Below, piece after piece: positions 57,785 to 64,000 of a stretch of DNA of 64,000 bases (position 1 is its first letter; each line of letters starts with the position of its first letter). Source of the DNA: a virus; IMG/VR virus record IMGVR_UViG_3300025102_000012, positions 28,809-92,808 of that record; one strand, written 5' to 3'. Both the position numbers and the translations under genes were made by a program. The notes below the pieces were generated by a model that was not told the DNA's origin, searched no databases, and saw only the letters and a program-made list of their open reading frames with translations.

Positions 57785-58267
57785 ATGGATAATGATATTA
57801 CCATTAATAAGGAGGCAAAAACTAACAGTTCTATAACTCTCCATGTATGTAGAACTGGGAAGAAAGAGCAATACTACACCCTATACGAGGAAGGGATAGT
57901 AGCAAGACCATATAGGTGCAATTACTTTTGTAACTATGTACAAAACTTAGCACACTCAAAAGTTGATGCTATGGAAAAGGCACAAAAGAGGCAACAAGAA
58001 TTAGTTGATAGTGGCTTTTGGTTCACTGTTGAAGTAGAATATCATGATTCTCCACGAATCATATATGCTAGAATGGAGGCCTTTGGTGCTGAATTCAAGA
58101 CTTCTAAATCCGGTACTACAATGTGGGCTAACGCTACACCCGAATTTTGGGACAATTGGAAAGCAAATAAACAATTAATCAAGAATGCTGGATTTTGGGT
58201 CAAGAGAACTAATACTGGTCAATGGCTTGTTTTCGTCAAGAGGGATGCAGACTTCGATTATAGTTGA
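57785..58267 (+). CDS. Unknown 160-residue protein of the element array
   Basis: This protein has a Cys-containing start (LHVCRTGKKEQYYTLYEEGI, then NYFCNYVQNLAHSKVDAMEK) and a mixed C-terminal part (FWDNWKANKQLIKNAGFWVK, then TNTGQWLVFVKRDADFDYS). The segment N-L-A-H-S-K-V-D-A-M-E-K-A is typical of small marine phage proteins of unknown function. It occupies the last unit, between elements 9 and 10. Confidence 0.6.
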   Translation: MDNDITINKEAKTNSSITLHVCRTGKKEQYYTLYEEGIVARPYRCNYFCNYVQNLAHSKVDAMEKAQKRQQELVDSGFWFTVEVEYHDSPRIIYARMEAFGAEFKTSKSGTTMWANATPEFWDNWKANKQLIKNAGFWVKRTNTGQWLVFVKRDADFDYS

Positions 58268-58313
58268 GGCCTAATAAAAAACACATGATGTTTTCCCCAA
58301 TTGGGGTTTTTAC

Positions 58314-58340
58314 GGGCAAAGCCCAACCATATGGCTTTGT
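58314..58340 (+). repeat. Double-hairpin CATATG element 10 (half-degenerate)
   Basis: ACCATATGGC at 58326-58335 replaces the usual core, followed directly by TTTG. Left half GGGC-AAA-GCCC is a hairpin. A palindrome CCCCAATTGGGG stands just upstream. No gene follows for 460 bases, so this looks like the end of the array. Confidence 0.6.
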
Positions 58341-58800
58341 ATTCTAAAATTTTTATTTTTGATTAGATTAAAACAAACAGGCTTTTAATGTAGCGTTTTG
58401 CCTATTTTCAAAGAACTAATATTGCTTTAATTAATACCGATGAAGTTATATCTTGCATAACATTACGCTTTCTTGATACGGATGCCTACTAATGAAGAGA
58501 ACTACAAATACTCTTTTAATTGTATTAGTTTTTTAATATAACTTAATTAGTACGCATATGTAACAACGGTAAATGGAGGTAAAGCGTACTTTTAAATGAA
58601 TTACTGGTTAAATTCTAATTAACTAATTCAGAATTATATAGGTTAAATAAAACAATTAAAAACTATATTATTATTATAAATCAATACATTATAATTAAAT
58701 GATTATCTTTTTATCCTGTTTATACATACGAATATAAAAAAATAAAAACGCAAGTGCCAAATAAATTCCACCACATTTTTTGAGAAAAAGAGATGATAAC
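58341..58800 (+). other. AT-rich non-coding region, probable promoter of the late block
   Basis: No gene of more than 40 residues is convincing here. The stretch is very AT-rich with several TATA-like boxes, for example near 58,730 (GAATATAAAAAAATAAAAA), and it stands directly upstream of a long same-strand gene block. It is the only large gap between the array and the late block, so I expect the late promoter here. Nothing else is seen. Confidence 0.5.
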
Positions 58801-59040
58801 ATGACATGGAAAAATAATATTAAGAAAAAAGACACATTAGACGACCTACCCGAGGGATTTAATAAAAGTATAGGGATAGTAATACGAGGGCTTGAAAATG
58901 CCGATTTGTTTGAATATTTAGATGAGAAACAAAATAGAGGAATGACTAATAGTGATTTAATCGGTTTACTTGATGATTTACAAGGAACTCTTGAGAAACT
59001 AATGGAAGCAGATTACGATAGAAGAACAGGTAATATTTGA
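58801..59040 (+). CDS. Late-block protein with shared N-terminal peptide (1)
   Basis: I chose ATG 58801 behind AGAGATGATAAC (79 residues) because it places the shared peptide, here MTWKNNIKKKD, at the start. The rest (LPEGFNKSIGIVIRGLENAD, then SDLIGLLDDLQGTLEKLMEA) is helical and acidic. Copies of the peptide begin nine other proteins of this block. No family is recognised. Confidence 0.65.
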   Translation: MTWKNNIKKKDTLDDLPEGFNKSIGIVIRGLENADLFEYLDEKQNRGMTNSDLIGLLDDLQGTLEKLMEADYDRRTGNI

Positions 59041-59073
59041 AAAAATCCGCCACAAATTTTTGGAGAAATTAAT

Positions 59074-59298
59074 ATGACATGGAAAGACGAGATTAAAAAA
59101 GAAGATAGAAGAAGTCCTGTTGATATGGGCGATGGTGTTCCTTTAAGTAAGATAGAAGAAAATATTTACCAAGCCCTTGCTAATGTTGAAGATAAGTGGG
59201 AAGCAAGAGATAAAGAAGAAAACAAAATTAGGCGAGAAACTATTAAGAGATTAGAAGATGCCTTAGAAGATATAGCAGAATTATTAAAAGAGGATTGA
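59074..59298 (+). CDS. Late-block protein with shared N-terminal peptide (2)
   Basis: This 74-residue protein starts MTWKDEIKKED and continues as a charged helix (KIEENIYQALANVEDKWEAR, then RRETIKRLEDALEDIAELLK). The ribosome site is TTTGGAGAAATT. It is probably an alpha-helical core or scaffold-like protein. Confidence 0.7.
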   Translation: MTWKDEIKKEDRRSPVDMGDGVPLSKIEENIYQALANVEDKWEARDKEENKIRRETIKRLEDALEDIAELLKED

Positions 59299-59300
59299 TT

Positions 59301-60041
59301 ATGACATGGCAAGATATTCTAAAACGCCTAAGTTCTTATGAAAGAGCGACGGTTGAAGAGTTTGCCTTTGAAGAGTTATTTAAAAATAGAAGAAATATTA
59401 AAATTCCTAAAAGAAGAGATACTAAGGAAGTTAGTCGTGGGTTTTCCCCTTCTCGCCCTGCCATTAAGACAGGCGAGCAAATCCAAGCCGACAAAGAAAA
59501 ACTAAAACAAAAAGGGGAAAGGCAGAAAAAGATAAATCTCTATATTAAGAATATTGAATATACGGAAAAGAAGTCGAATGATAATTTAAAGATTCTTATT
59601 GACAAGATAGAACTCTACGAAGCAACAAGCAGATTCGCAAGAGAAGATTTGGATAAACTAGAAAGTGATAGCACAATTGACTCCGAAGATGAAAGGATTC
59701 TCTCTCTTGAAAATAGAATAAAACAAATAAGCGAAGATTCCGAAGAATTTATTGTTTATCACATTGTATATTATTTTATTGATGTTGTTAAGCGGTTTGT
59801 TAGACTAATGGAACAAAGAAATACAATTCCTAAACAGGGAGAAGCAACGGAAGCGCATTTAATAGAAACAGTAGGTTTAGACGACGAGGATAAGCAAAGA
59901 ATAGAGAGAGCATTTGTTAATACAAAGAAAGCCCTACTAGAAAATTATAAAAAATATGATAAATATGTTGGTTTTCTAAGAGAGGATAAAGAAAATTTTG
60001 ATAAATATAAAGAACTAAAAGAAAAATTAAAAGGTGAATAA
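59301..60041 (+). CDS. Late-block protein with shared N-terminal peptide (3), coiled coil
   Basis: I chose ATG 59301 (246 residues), which begins MTWQDILKRLSSYERATVEE. The middle is basic (NRRNIKIPKRRDTKEVSRGF, then KEKLKQKGERQKKINLYIKN) and the second half is a long charged coiled coil (TSRFAREDLDKLESDSTIDS, IKQISEDSEEFIVYHIVYYF, RAFVNTKKALLENYKKYDKY). It is the longest protein in the window to carry the peptide and may be the scaffold or a packaged DNA-binding protein. Confidence 0.7.
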   Translation: MTWQDILKRLSSYERATVEEFAFEELFKNRRNIKIPKRRDTKEVSRGFSPSRPAIKTGEQIQADKEKLKQKGERQKKINLYIKNIEYTEKKSNDNLKILIDKIELYEATSRFAREDLDKLESDSTIDSEDERILSLENRIKQISEDSEEFIVYHIVYYFIDVVKRFVRLMEQRNTIPKQGEATEAHLIETVGLDDEDKQRIERAFVNTKKALLENYKKYDKYVGFLREDKENFDKYKELKEKLKGE

Positions 60042-60042
60042 T

Positions 60043-60222
60043 ATGACATGGAAAGAAATTTTAAAAGAAAAAAATGATGATGAAATCTTGGAAAAAAACA
60101 AAGATAAGCCGGATTATATTGATTTAGATAAAGACGGCGATAAGAAAGAATCTATGAAACAAGCGGCTAAAGATGCTAAAAAGAAAAAAGGAACAAATAA
60201 TGCTTTTATGGCTAGGGATTAA
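60043..60222 (+). CDS. Late-block protein with shared N-terminal peptide (4) and EF-hand-like loop
   Basis: I chose ATG 60043 (59 residues), beginning MTWKEILKEKN. The C-terminal part contains D-L-D-K-D-G-D-K-K-E, a calcium-loop (EF-hand/dockerin) pattern, followed by a basic helix (MKQAAKDAKKKKGTNNAFMA). A combination of peptide and calcium-type loop suggests a virion-interior protein. Confidence 0.65.
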   Translation: MTWKEILKEKNDDEILEKNKDKPDYIDLDKDGDKKESMKQAAKDAKKKKGTNNAFMARD

Positions 60223-60224
60223 TT

Positions 60225-60380
60225 ATGACATGGAAAAAAATTCTAAAGAATGAAGATGAAGAGGAACTTCCGGAGCATGTTAAAAGAGCGAGAGAAAGAG
60301 TAAGACAGGGATTACCTTCTAAAGAACAACCGCTTATTTCTCAATTTGATGATAAAAAGAGAATGAAGAGTGATGAATAA
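60225..60380 (+). CDS. Late-block protein with shared N-terminal peptide (5)
   Basis: This 51-residue protein begins MTWKKILKNED and continues acidic then basic (ELPEHVKRARERVRQGLPSK). It starts 3 bases after the previous stop and would be missed by a 60-residue cut-off. Unassigned apart from the shared peptide. Confidence 0.65.
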   Translation: MTWKKILKNEDEEELPEHVKRARERVRQGLPSKEQPLISQFDDKKRMKSDE

Positions 60381-60381
60381 T

Positions 60382-60489
60382 ATGACAAGGTGTAATTATC
60401 TCGATAAGTGGTTTGATGCAAAGTCAAAAGAAGTAGACAAGAAAGAGGCAAAGTCAAAGAAGTGTTTTGTTACAGGTGGTAAGAAATGA
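60382..60489 (+). CDS. Small basic protein without the peptide
   Basis: A 35-residue frame starts one base after the preceding stop and overlaps the next gene (ATGA). It is basic (YLDKWFDAKSKEVDKKEAKS) with two Cys. It is the only gene between 58.8 and 61.1 kb without the shared start. Confidence 0.5.
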   Translation: MTRCNYLDKWFDAKSKEVDKKEAKSKKCFVTGGKK

Positions 60490-61031
60490 GTTGGGAAGAT
60501 GTATTGAAGAGAAAGAAGGTCGTTGATGGATTTTATACTAGTGGAGAGAATGAAGCCCGTAGAAGGGCATTTAAGTCACTTAAAAATAAATATCCCACAT
60601 ACCCCACATTTTACAACGAAAAAGAAAGAAAACAATTTAATAAAGAACTCAAAAGAAAAATTAGAGAAGAAATGAAAAAAGTTAGGAGAGAAGGATATAC
60701 AATGTCGCTACCGGCTCACCGCCAACCAAGAGGTAAAACTAGACCAAGAGATTCTAAAAAAGTTAGAGATGCACAAAGAGACAAGCGAGAACAAGAAGAA
60801 GCATTTGGCGATGTAACAGATTCACCTAGTTATGAACAACCTCAACCAAAGGCAAATCAACAAAGAAAAAGAAAAAAGGTAGGGTTTGGAATGGCAGGTA
60901 ACAAAACTAACCCAATGCCAAGAAAGGCTAGAATGAAAGCAAGAAATCGCCCATATAATCCATTTTCAGGAGAAGGCAGACAGGTTGGTAAGAAAAAGCA
61001 TCATCACAAGTATTTAGGTGATAAGAAATGA
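60486..61031 (+). CDS. Late-block basic protein with shared N-terminal peptide (6)
   Basis: This 181-residue protein begins MSWEDVLKRKK. The rest is extremely basic, with Arg/Lys runs (LKRKIREEMKKVRREGYTMS, then RQPRGKTRPRDSKKVRDAQR) and a His/Lys-rich end (KKKHHHKYLGDKK). Such charge suits DNA condensation inside a capsid. It overlaps the next gene by 4 bases. Confidence 0.7.
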   Translation: MSWEDVLKRKKVVDGFYTSGENEARRRAFKSLKNKYPTYPTFYNEKERKQFNKELKRKIREEMKKVRREGYTMSLPAHRQPRGKTRPRDSKKVRDAQRDKREQEEAFGDVTDSPSYEQPQPKANQQRKRKKVGFGMAGNKTNPMPRKARMKARNRPYNPFSGEGRQVGKKKHHHKYLGDKK

Positions 61032-61168
61032 ATTGGAGAGATATTCTTAAAGTAGAAAGCGACGAGGAGAAAATGGCGGGAGCAGTAACTACATCCTCTT
61101 CTCCTGCTTTATTTAACATTTCATACGGGAAAAAGAGGAAGAAAGATGGCGAAGAAGAAGAAGATTAA
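61028..61168 (+). CDS. Late-block protein with shared N-terminal peptide (7)
   Basis: This 46-residue protein begins MNWRDILKVES and ends in a basic then acidic tail (NISYGKKRKKDGEEEED). It overlaps the previous gene by ATGA and the next by 23 bases in another frame. It is missed by a 60-residue cut-off. Confidence 0.6.
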   Translation: MNWRDILKVESDEEKMAGAVTTSSSPALFNISYGKKRKKDGEEEED

Positions 61169-62255
61169 TGTTGGCGGAAATAATTTTAATCAAGATTTTA
61201 ACAACTTAAAATTTGTTAAAGACTATGATGAATGGAAAAATAACTGTTTAAGTATTAGTGGGGAAAGTATTGGTGTCGTCAATATTCCAACTCTTTATGA
61301 TTTTCTAATTGTGCATGTATTTGAAAACATTAGGCCTAATTCCGTGAATTTAGGAAGAGATGGAGAAGGGGCGATTGAGGCTCTTACTGCGATAGAAAAA
61401 ATAATGGATGAACAGGTATTAACTAATTTAGATATTTCTAAAATTAGAAAATTAGCAAATACATTAAAGAATTTAGAAACAGAAGATACTCTTAATCCAA
61501 AGGACATAGTTTTTACTGAAACTACTTACGATAGAGCCGGTGATGTTAGTGGAGAAAGAAGATTAGCCGGTCACTACAGAACACCCGAATATGTTAAGAG
61601 GTCTAAAAGCCAAAACACACTACCTGCTGTTCCTTCCGGTTGGTATTCGGGAACAGGTAATCCTCCTTCTTGGGCTTTATTTGGTGGTAATTCTACTTAT
61701 GCAAAACCAACTGGGCTTGTTGAAATAATGGAAGGAATCACTGATGAACTAGGAAAAGAAGGTACAGGAATATCAATTAGAGATTTAGAAATTGTTGATA
61801 TTAAAGGTAGAAACCAAGTTGATAATTTGTCCGGTATTCGTGGCGTTGAGAAATATTTTGATGATATAATTACCAAAGAACAATTTTGGAAGGGAGGAAA
61901 ACTTCTAGTTGGTAAAGTCGCTGATGATTTTAGCGCCCAACAATTTAAACCAACTCCTAGAGAACAAAGTAAAGTTAGGGCATTAGCAGGATTAGGAACA
62001 GGTAAAGATTCAATAGCAGGTATTATTAGAGAATTTAAAATTACTTCAACGGCACTTCCTATCATTGATTTAGTAAATGCCGCTTTAGTTAGAGCAGGAA
62101 CAAATAAAGCGCCCGATGGATATAGAGCGTGGCAAAATGCTAGAAGAGGCGGGTTTGATTATAGAAAAACTAGAAGAGAAAAGTTCGGTGAAGGTACTCA
62201 AAGTCCTGATAGCAAGGTAATTTCTAAAAAATGGCAATCTTATCTTTGGAGATGA
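61146..62255 (+). CDS. Unknown 369-residue late protein
   Basis: This protein lacks the shared peptide (MAKKKKINVGGNNFNQDFNN). The first part (DEWKNNCLSISGESIGVVNI) is alpha/beta; the middle has a Gly/Ser/Pro-rich linker (PAVPSGWYSGTGNPPSWALF). The C-terminal part is helical and basic (GYRAWQNARRGGFDYRKTRR). It lies next to the terminase-like gene and could be a portal-adjacent or internal virion protein. No family is recognised. Confidence 0.55.
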   Translation: MAKKKKINVGGNNFNQDFNNLKFVKDYDEWKNNCLSISGESIGVVNIPTLYDFLIVHVFENIRPNSVNLGRDGEGAIEALTAIEKIMDEQVLTNLDISKIRKLANTLKNLETEDTLNPKDIVFTETTYDRAGDVSGERRLAGHYRTPEYVKRSKSQNTLPAVPSGWYSGTGNPPSWALFGGNSTYAKPTGLVEIMEGITDELGKEGTGISIRDLEIVDIKGRNQVDNLSGIRGVEKYFDDIITKEQFWKGGKLLVGKVADDFSAQQFKPTPREQSKVRALAGLGTGKDSIAGIIREFKITSTALPIIDLVNAALVRAGTNKAPDGYRAWQNARRGGFDYRKTRREKFGEGTQSPDSKVISKKWQSYLWR

Positions 62256-62260
62256 TTTCT

Positions 62261-62923
62261 ATGATAACAAGAAAACGCTGTGGTTTTTGCCAACATGAAG
62301 ATAGGGCAGAATTAGAGCGAATGCTTGAAAGTAGAGAAATGACTTGTGATGAGTTAGATGAAAAATATGGATGGAGAAGTGGAACTGCGGCTCAACACCA
62401 AAGAAATCATATGGGGGATTATGTCAATAGTAGTAATCCTAAATGCGTATTATGTACAGACCCAATGAGAAAACATTATGAAACTGCTATACACAATGGA
62501 GAAATAAATTCAGATGCAGTAGCAACGGCATTAGATACTACGAAACAACAAATTCAAAGACATATGAAACATCATCTTACTCCTATTGTTCAAGAAAGTG
62601 CGGCTATGATTATTGCTCAAAAAGAATTAAATGAAGTAGATTTACTTTCTAACAATGTTCAAAAATTAGATGTAAGATTAGAACAAGTATTCAACGACTT
62701 AGGAAACGATTTAGACCCTAAGATGATTGATGCTTTGACTAAACTTGCTAGAGAAATTAGAGAGTCGCTAAAATATCTTATGGAGTTTAAGGGTAAATTG
62801 GTTCACAAGAGACAAGATACAATTATAGTTCATCAAATGCAAATAGTCCAAGAAGTGTTGGCGCAAAACAATCCCGAAATTTGGTTAGACATTAAGAAAA
62901 GAATGCAGGAGAAATTACAATGA
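62261..62923 (+). CDS. Putative small terminase subunit
   Basis: I chose ATG 62261 behind TTGGAGATGATT (220 residues); in-frame ATGs at 62252 and 62231 are alternatives. Two zinc pairs stand at the start (RCGFCQHEDRAELERMLESR and NPKCVLCTDPMRKHYETAIH), followed by a helix-turn-helix-like region (DATVAT-like helices, LDTTKQQIQRHMKHHL) and a long helix. This combination of zinc pairs, HTH and H-x3-H is what I associate with small terminases of marine archaeal viruses. A large terminase gene would be expected nearby; it is not seen before the window ends. Confidence 0.55.
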   Translation: MITRKRCGFCQHEDRAELERMLESREMTCDELDEKYGWRSGTAAQHQRNHMGDYVNSSNPKCVLCTDPMRKHYETAIHNGEINSDAVATALDTTKQQIQRHMKHHLTPIVQESAAMIIAQKELNEVDLLSNNVQKLDVRLEQVFNDLGNDLDPKMIDALTKLAREIRESLKYLMEFKGKLVHKRQDTIIVHQMQIVQEVLAQNNPEIWLDIKKRMQEKLQ

Positions 62924-63084
62924 ATTGGGAAGATATATTAAAAGAGGAAAAAAGAACTAAAGAAATGATGGCTGAAATAAAACAAAGCCTTCACGAATTA
63001 TTATTTGACGGTGAAAGAAAAGAAAGAATTACCGTTCCGAGAGAATTTCTTCATTTGATTTGGGGAATGCTTAGTGATTATTAA
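62920..63084 (+). CDS. Late-block protein with shared N-terminal peptide (8)
   Basis: This 54-residue protein begins MNWEDILKEEK and overlaps the terminase-like gene by ATGA. The body is helical (KEMMAEIKQSLHELLFDGER, then PREFLHLIWGMLSDY). Below a 60-residue cut-off but supported by the shared start. Confidence 0.65.
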   Translation: MNWEDILKEEKRTKEMMAEIKQSLHELLFDGERKERITVPREFLHLIWGMLSDY

Positions 63085-63101
63085 TGCAGGAGTGATTCAT
63101 A

Positions 63102-63461
63102 ATGAGTTGGGAAGGTATATTGAAAAACGAATTTACGCTTTGGGCTAAAGTAGAAGACACTAGAAATTGGATGGAACTAGCAAAAGAAATAGGCTCAAGA
63201 GAGGATATGTTTGAGGTAGCAAAACATGAGGCAAGAAAAATAGGTAGGACAGTAGTGGGTAGTGCTTCCGAAGGTAAAATAGTTACTATTGATGAAGGCA
63301 TTTTTGAAAATGTTACCGAGCCTTTAATTTATTATGTAATTAAACCAACAGGAGATTCCGCACCCGACCCTTCTTACATACCTAATACTACCGAGTCCAA
63401 TACCGCAGAAGGAGTCCAAAGAAGATTTAGGGGAGATTTCGATATTAGCGAAAGATATTAA
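63102..63461 (+). CDS. Late-block protein with shared N-terminal peptide (9)
   Basis: This 119-residue protein begins MSWEGILKNEF. The centre (EVAKHEARKIGRTVVGSASE, then GKIVTIDEGIFENVTEPLIY) is alpha/beta; the end is a Pro/Ser/Thr-rich tail (TGDSAPDPSYIPNTTESNTA). The ribosome site is GCAGGAGTGA. Unassigned. Confidence 0.7.
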   Translation: MSWEGILKNEFTLWAKVEDTRNWMELAKEIGSREDMFEVAKHEARKIGRTVVGSASEGKIVTIDEGIFENVTEPLIYYVIKPTGDSAPDPSYIPNTTESNTAEGVQRRFRGDFDISERY

Positions 63462-63473
63462 GGAGAAATTACA

Positions 63474-63746
63474 ATGAGTTGGAAAGATATACTTAAAATG
63501 AGTCCAGCACCGGAACTGATTAAATTAGGTGGAGTTTTCTATGGGTTAAACTTCAATAGGCCAATTAGTCGTAAAGGATTCTATAACTATTTGCCCCTAC
63601 ATATAGAAACTAAAAGAATAACTGATGTTGGTGAATTCTTATCGGGAGATGGTGTTGATGTTGATATTGCTGACGCAGATGAACATGCTTTTGTAGGCCG
63701 TAGAGGAGAAATGGCAGAAAACTATTTTAGGATGAAAAATCAATAA
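63474..63746 (+). CDS. Late-block protein with shared N-terminal peptide (10)
   Basis: This 90-residue protein begins MSWKDILKMSP. The remaining part (IKLGGVFYGLNFNRPISRKG, then DVGEFLSGDGVDVDIADADE) is beta-rich with an acidic loop rich in Asp, possibly calcium-binding. The ribosome site is AAGGAGAAATTACA. Unassigned. Confidence 0.7.
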   Translation: MSWKDILKMSPAPELIKLGGVFYGLNFNRPISRKGFYNYLPLHIETKRITDVGEFLSGDGVDVDIADADEHAFVGRRGEMAENYFRMKNQ

Positions 63747-63757
63747 GAGAGATTACA

Positions 63758-63988
63758 ATGAAAAAATCGGAAGAATATACTAAAGAAGTTGGAGAACTAA
63801 TGACCACTTTAGGAAAATTGTCATTAAAATCATCAGAAGCATTAACCCAAATGACTAGGCTTTCTCAAGAGAATAAAGATGAGTTTTTAACAGAAAGACT
63901 ATTAGAGGCTTTAGAAATTAAAAAGCAATTTGATGAAACTATGGTCAAAATAATTAACAACCTTGTAAGAAGAGAAGATATGAGATAA
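63758..63988 (+). CDS. Helical late protein at the right edge
   Basis: This 76-residue protein (YTKEVGELMTTLGKLSLKSS, then KDEFLTERLLEALEIKKQFD) is a charged helix-rich chain without the shared peptide. It follows a GAGAGATTACA leader. Only 12 bases remain before the window ends. Confidence 0.6.
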   Translation: MKKSEEYTKEVGELMTTLGKLSLKSSEALTQMTRLSQENKDEFLTERLLEALEIKKQFDETMVKIINNLVRREDMR

Positions 63989-64000
63989 AGTGATTTCAAT

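Noticed and set aside
52928-58340. CRISPR array or insertion-sequence ends as an explanation of the CATATG elements
   Set aside because: Spacing is irregular (about 290-1,095 bases) and filled with genes; no transposase is present and there are no target-site duplications.

Overview
This 64-kb window is low-GC DNA from a head-tailed (siphovirus-like) double-stranded DNA virus of an archaeon. The replication and expression genes are archaeal in type: family-B DNA polymerase, sliding clamp, replication factor C, a PriS-type primase, an ATP-dependent DNA ligase, an RPA-like protein, a Cas4-like nuclease and transcription factor B. The virion genes are those of tailed viruses: head-tail adaptor, tail tube, frameshifted tail chaperone, tape measure, baseplate hub and fibres. 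This combination, the low GC and the presence of a group I chaperonin match the magroviruses proposed for marine group II Euryarchaeota (Poseidoniales). That assignment is an inference, because no marker could be searched. No large terminase, portal, protease or recognisable major capsid gene is visible. They probably lie just outside the window, between its right end (where a small-terminase-like gene sits) and its left end (where the adaptor sits) on a circular or circularly permuted map.

Layout. (1) 1-19,292, plus strand: virion neck and tail genes in the classic order adaptor, neck/terminator, tube, chaperone with -1 frameshift, tape measure, distal tail, hub, fibres. (2) 19,344-19,370: a GC-rich hairpin between converging transcription units. 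(3) 19,355-53,386, minus strand: about 80 tightly packed, often overlapping genes (ATGA/GTGA junctions). They include the whole replisome, repair nucleases, a GroES-like/GroEL pair, TFB, a JAMM protease, an E1-like enzyme and a ubiquitin-like protein, two histone-fold candidates and many zinc-ribbon mini-proteins. (4) 52,342-53,140: an AT-rich non-coding region with repeated motifs, a candidate origin and divergent control region. (5) 52.9-58.3 kb: a chain of mostly single-gene units separated by ten copies of a structured element centred on ACCATATGGT. (6) 58,801-64,000, plus strand: a late-type block in which ten otherwise different proteins begin with the same short peptide, M-[TSN]-W-x-x-I-L-K.

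How the parts fit. The minus-strand block would make an almost complete archaeal-type replisome, with the polymerase in two polypeptides split just before motif C. A virus-coded TFB could redirect host RNA polymerase. The plus-strand blocks on both sides would then make packaging, capsid-interior and tail proteins. The most unusual features are the double-hairpin element array, the shared N-terminal peptide of the late proteins, and the ubiquitin-like/E1/JAMM gene set. Stretches over 300 bases without a gene are 52,342-53,140 and 58,341-58,800; both are described in the list.
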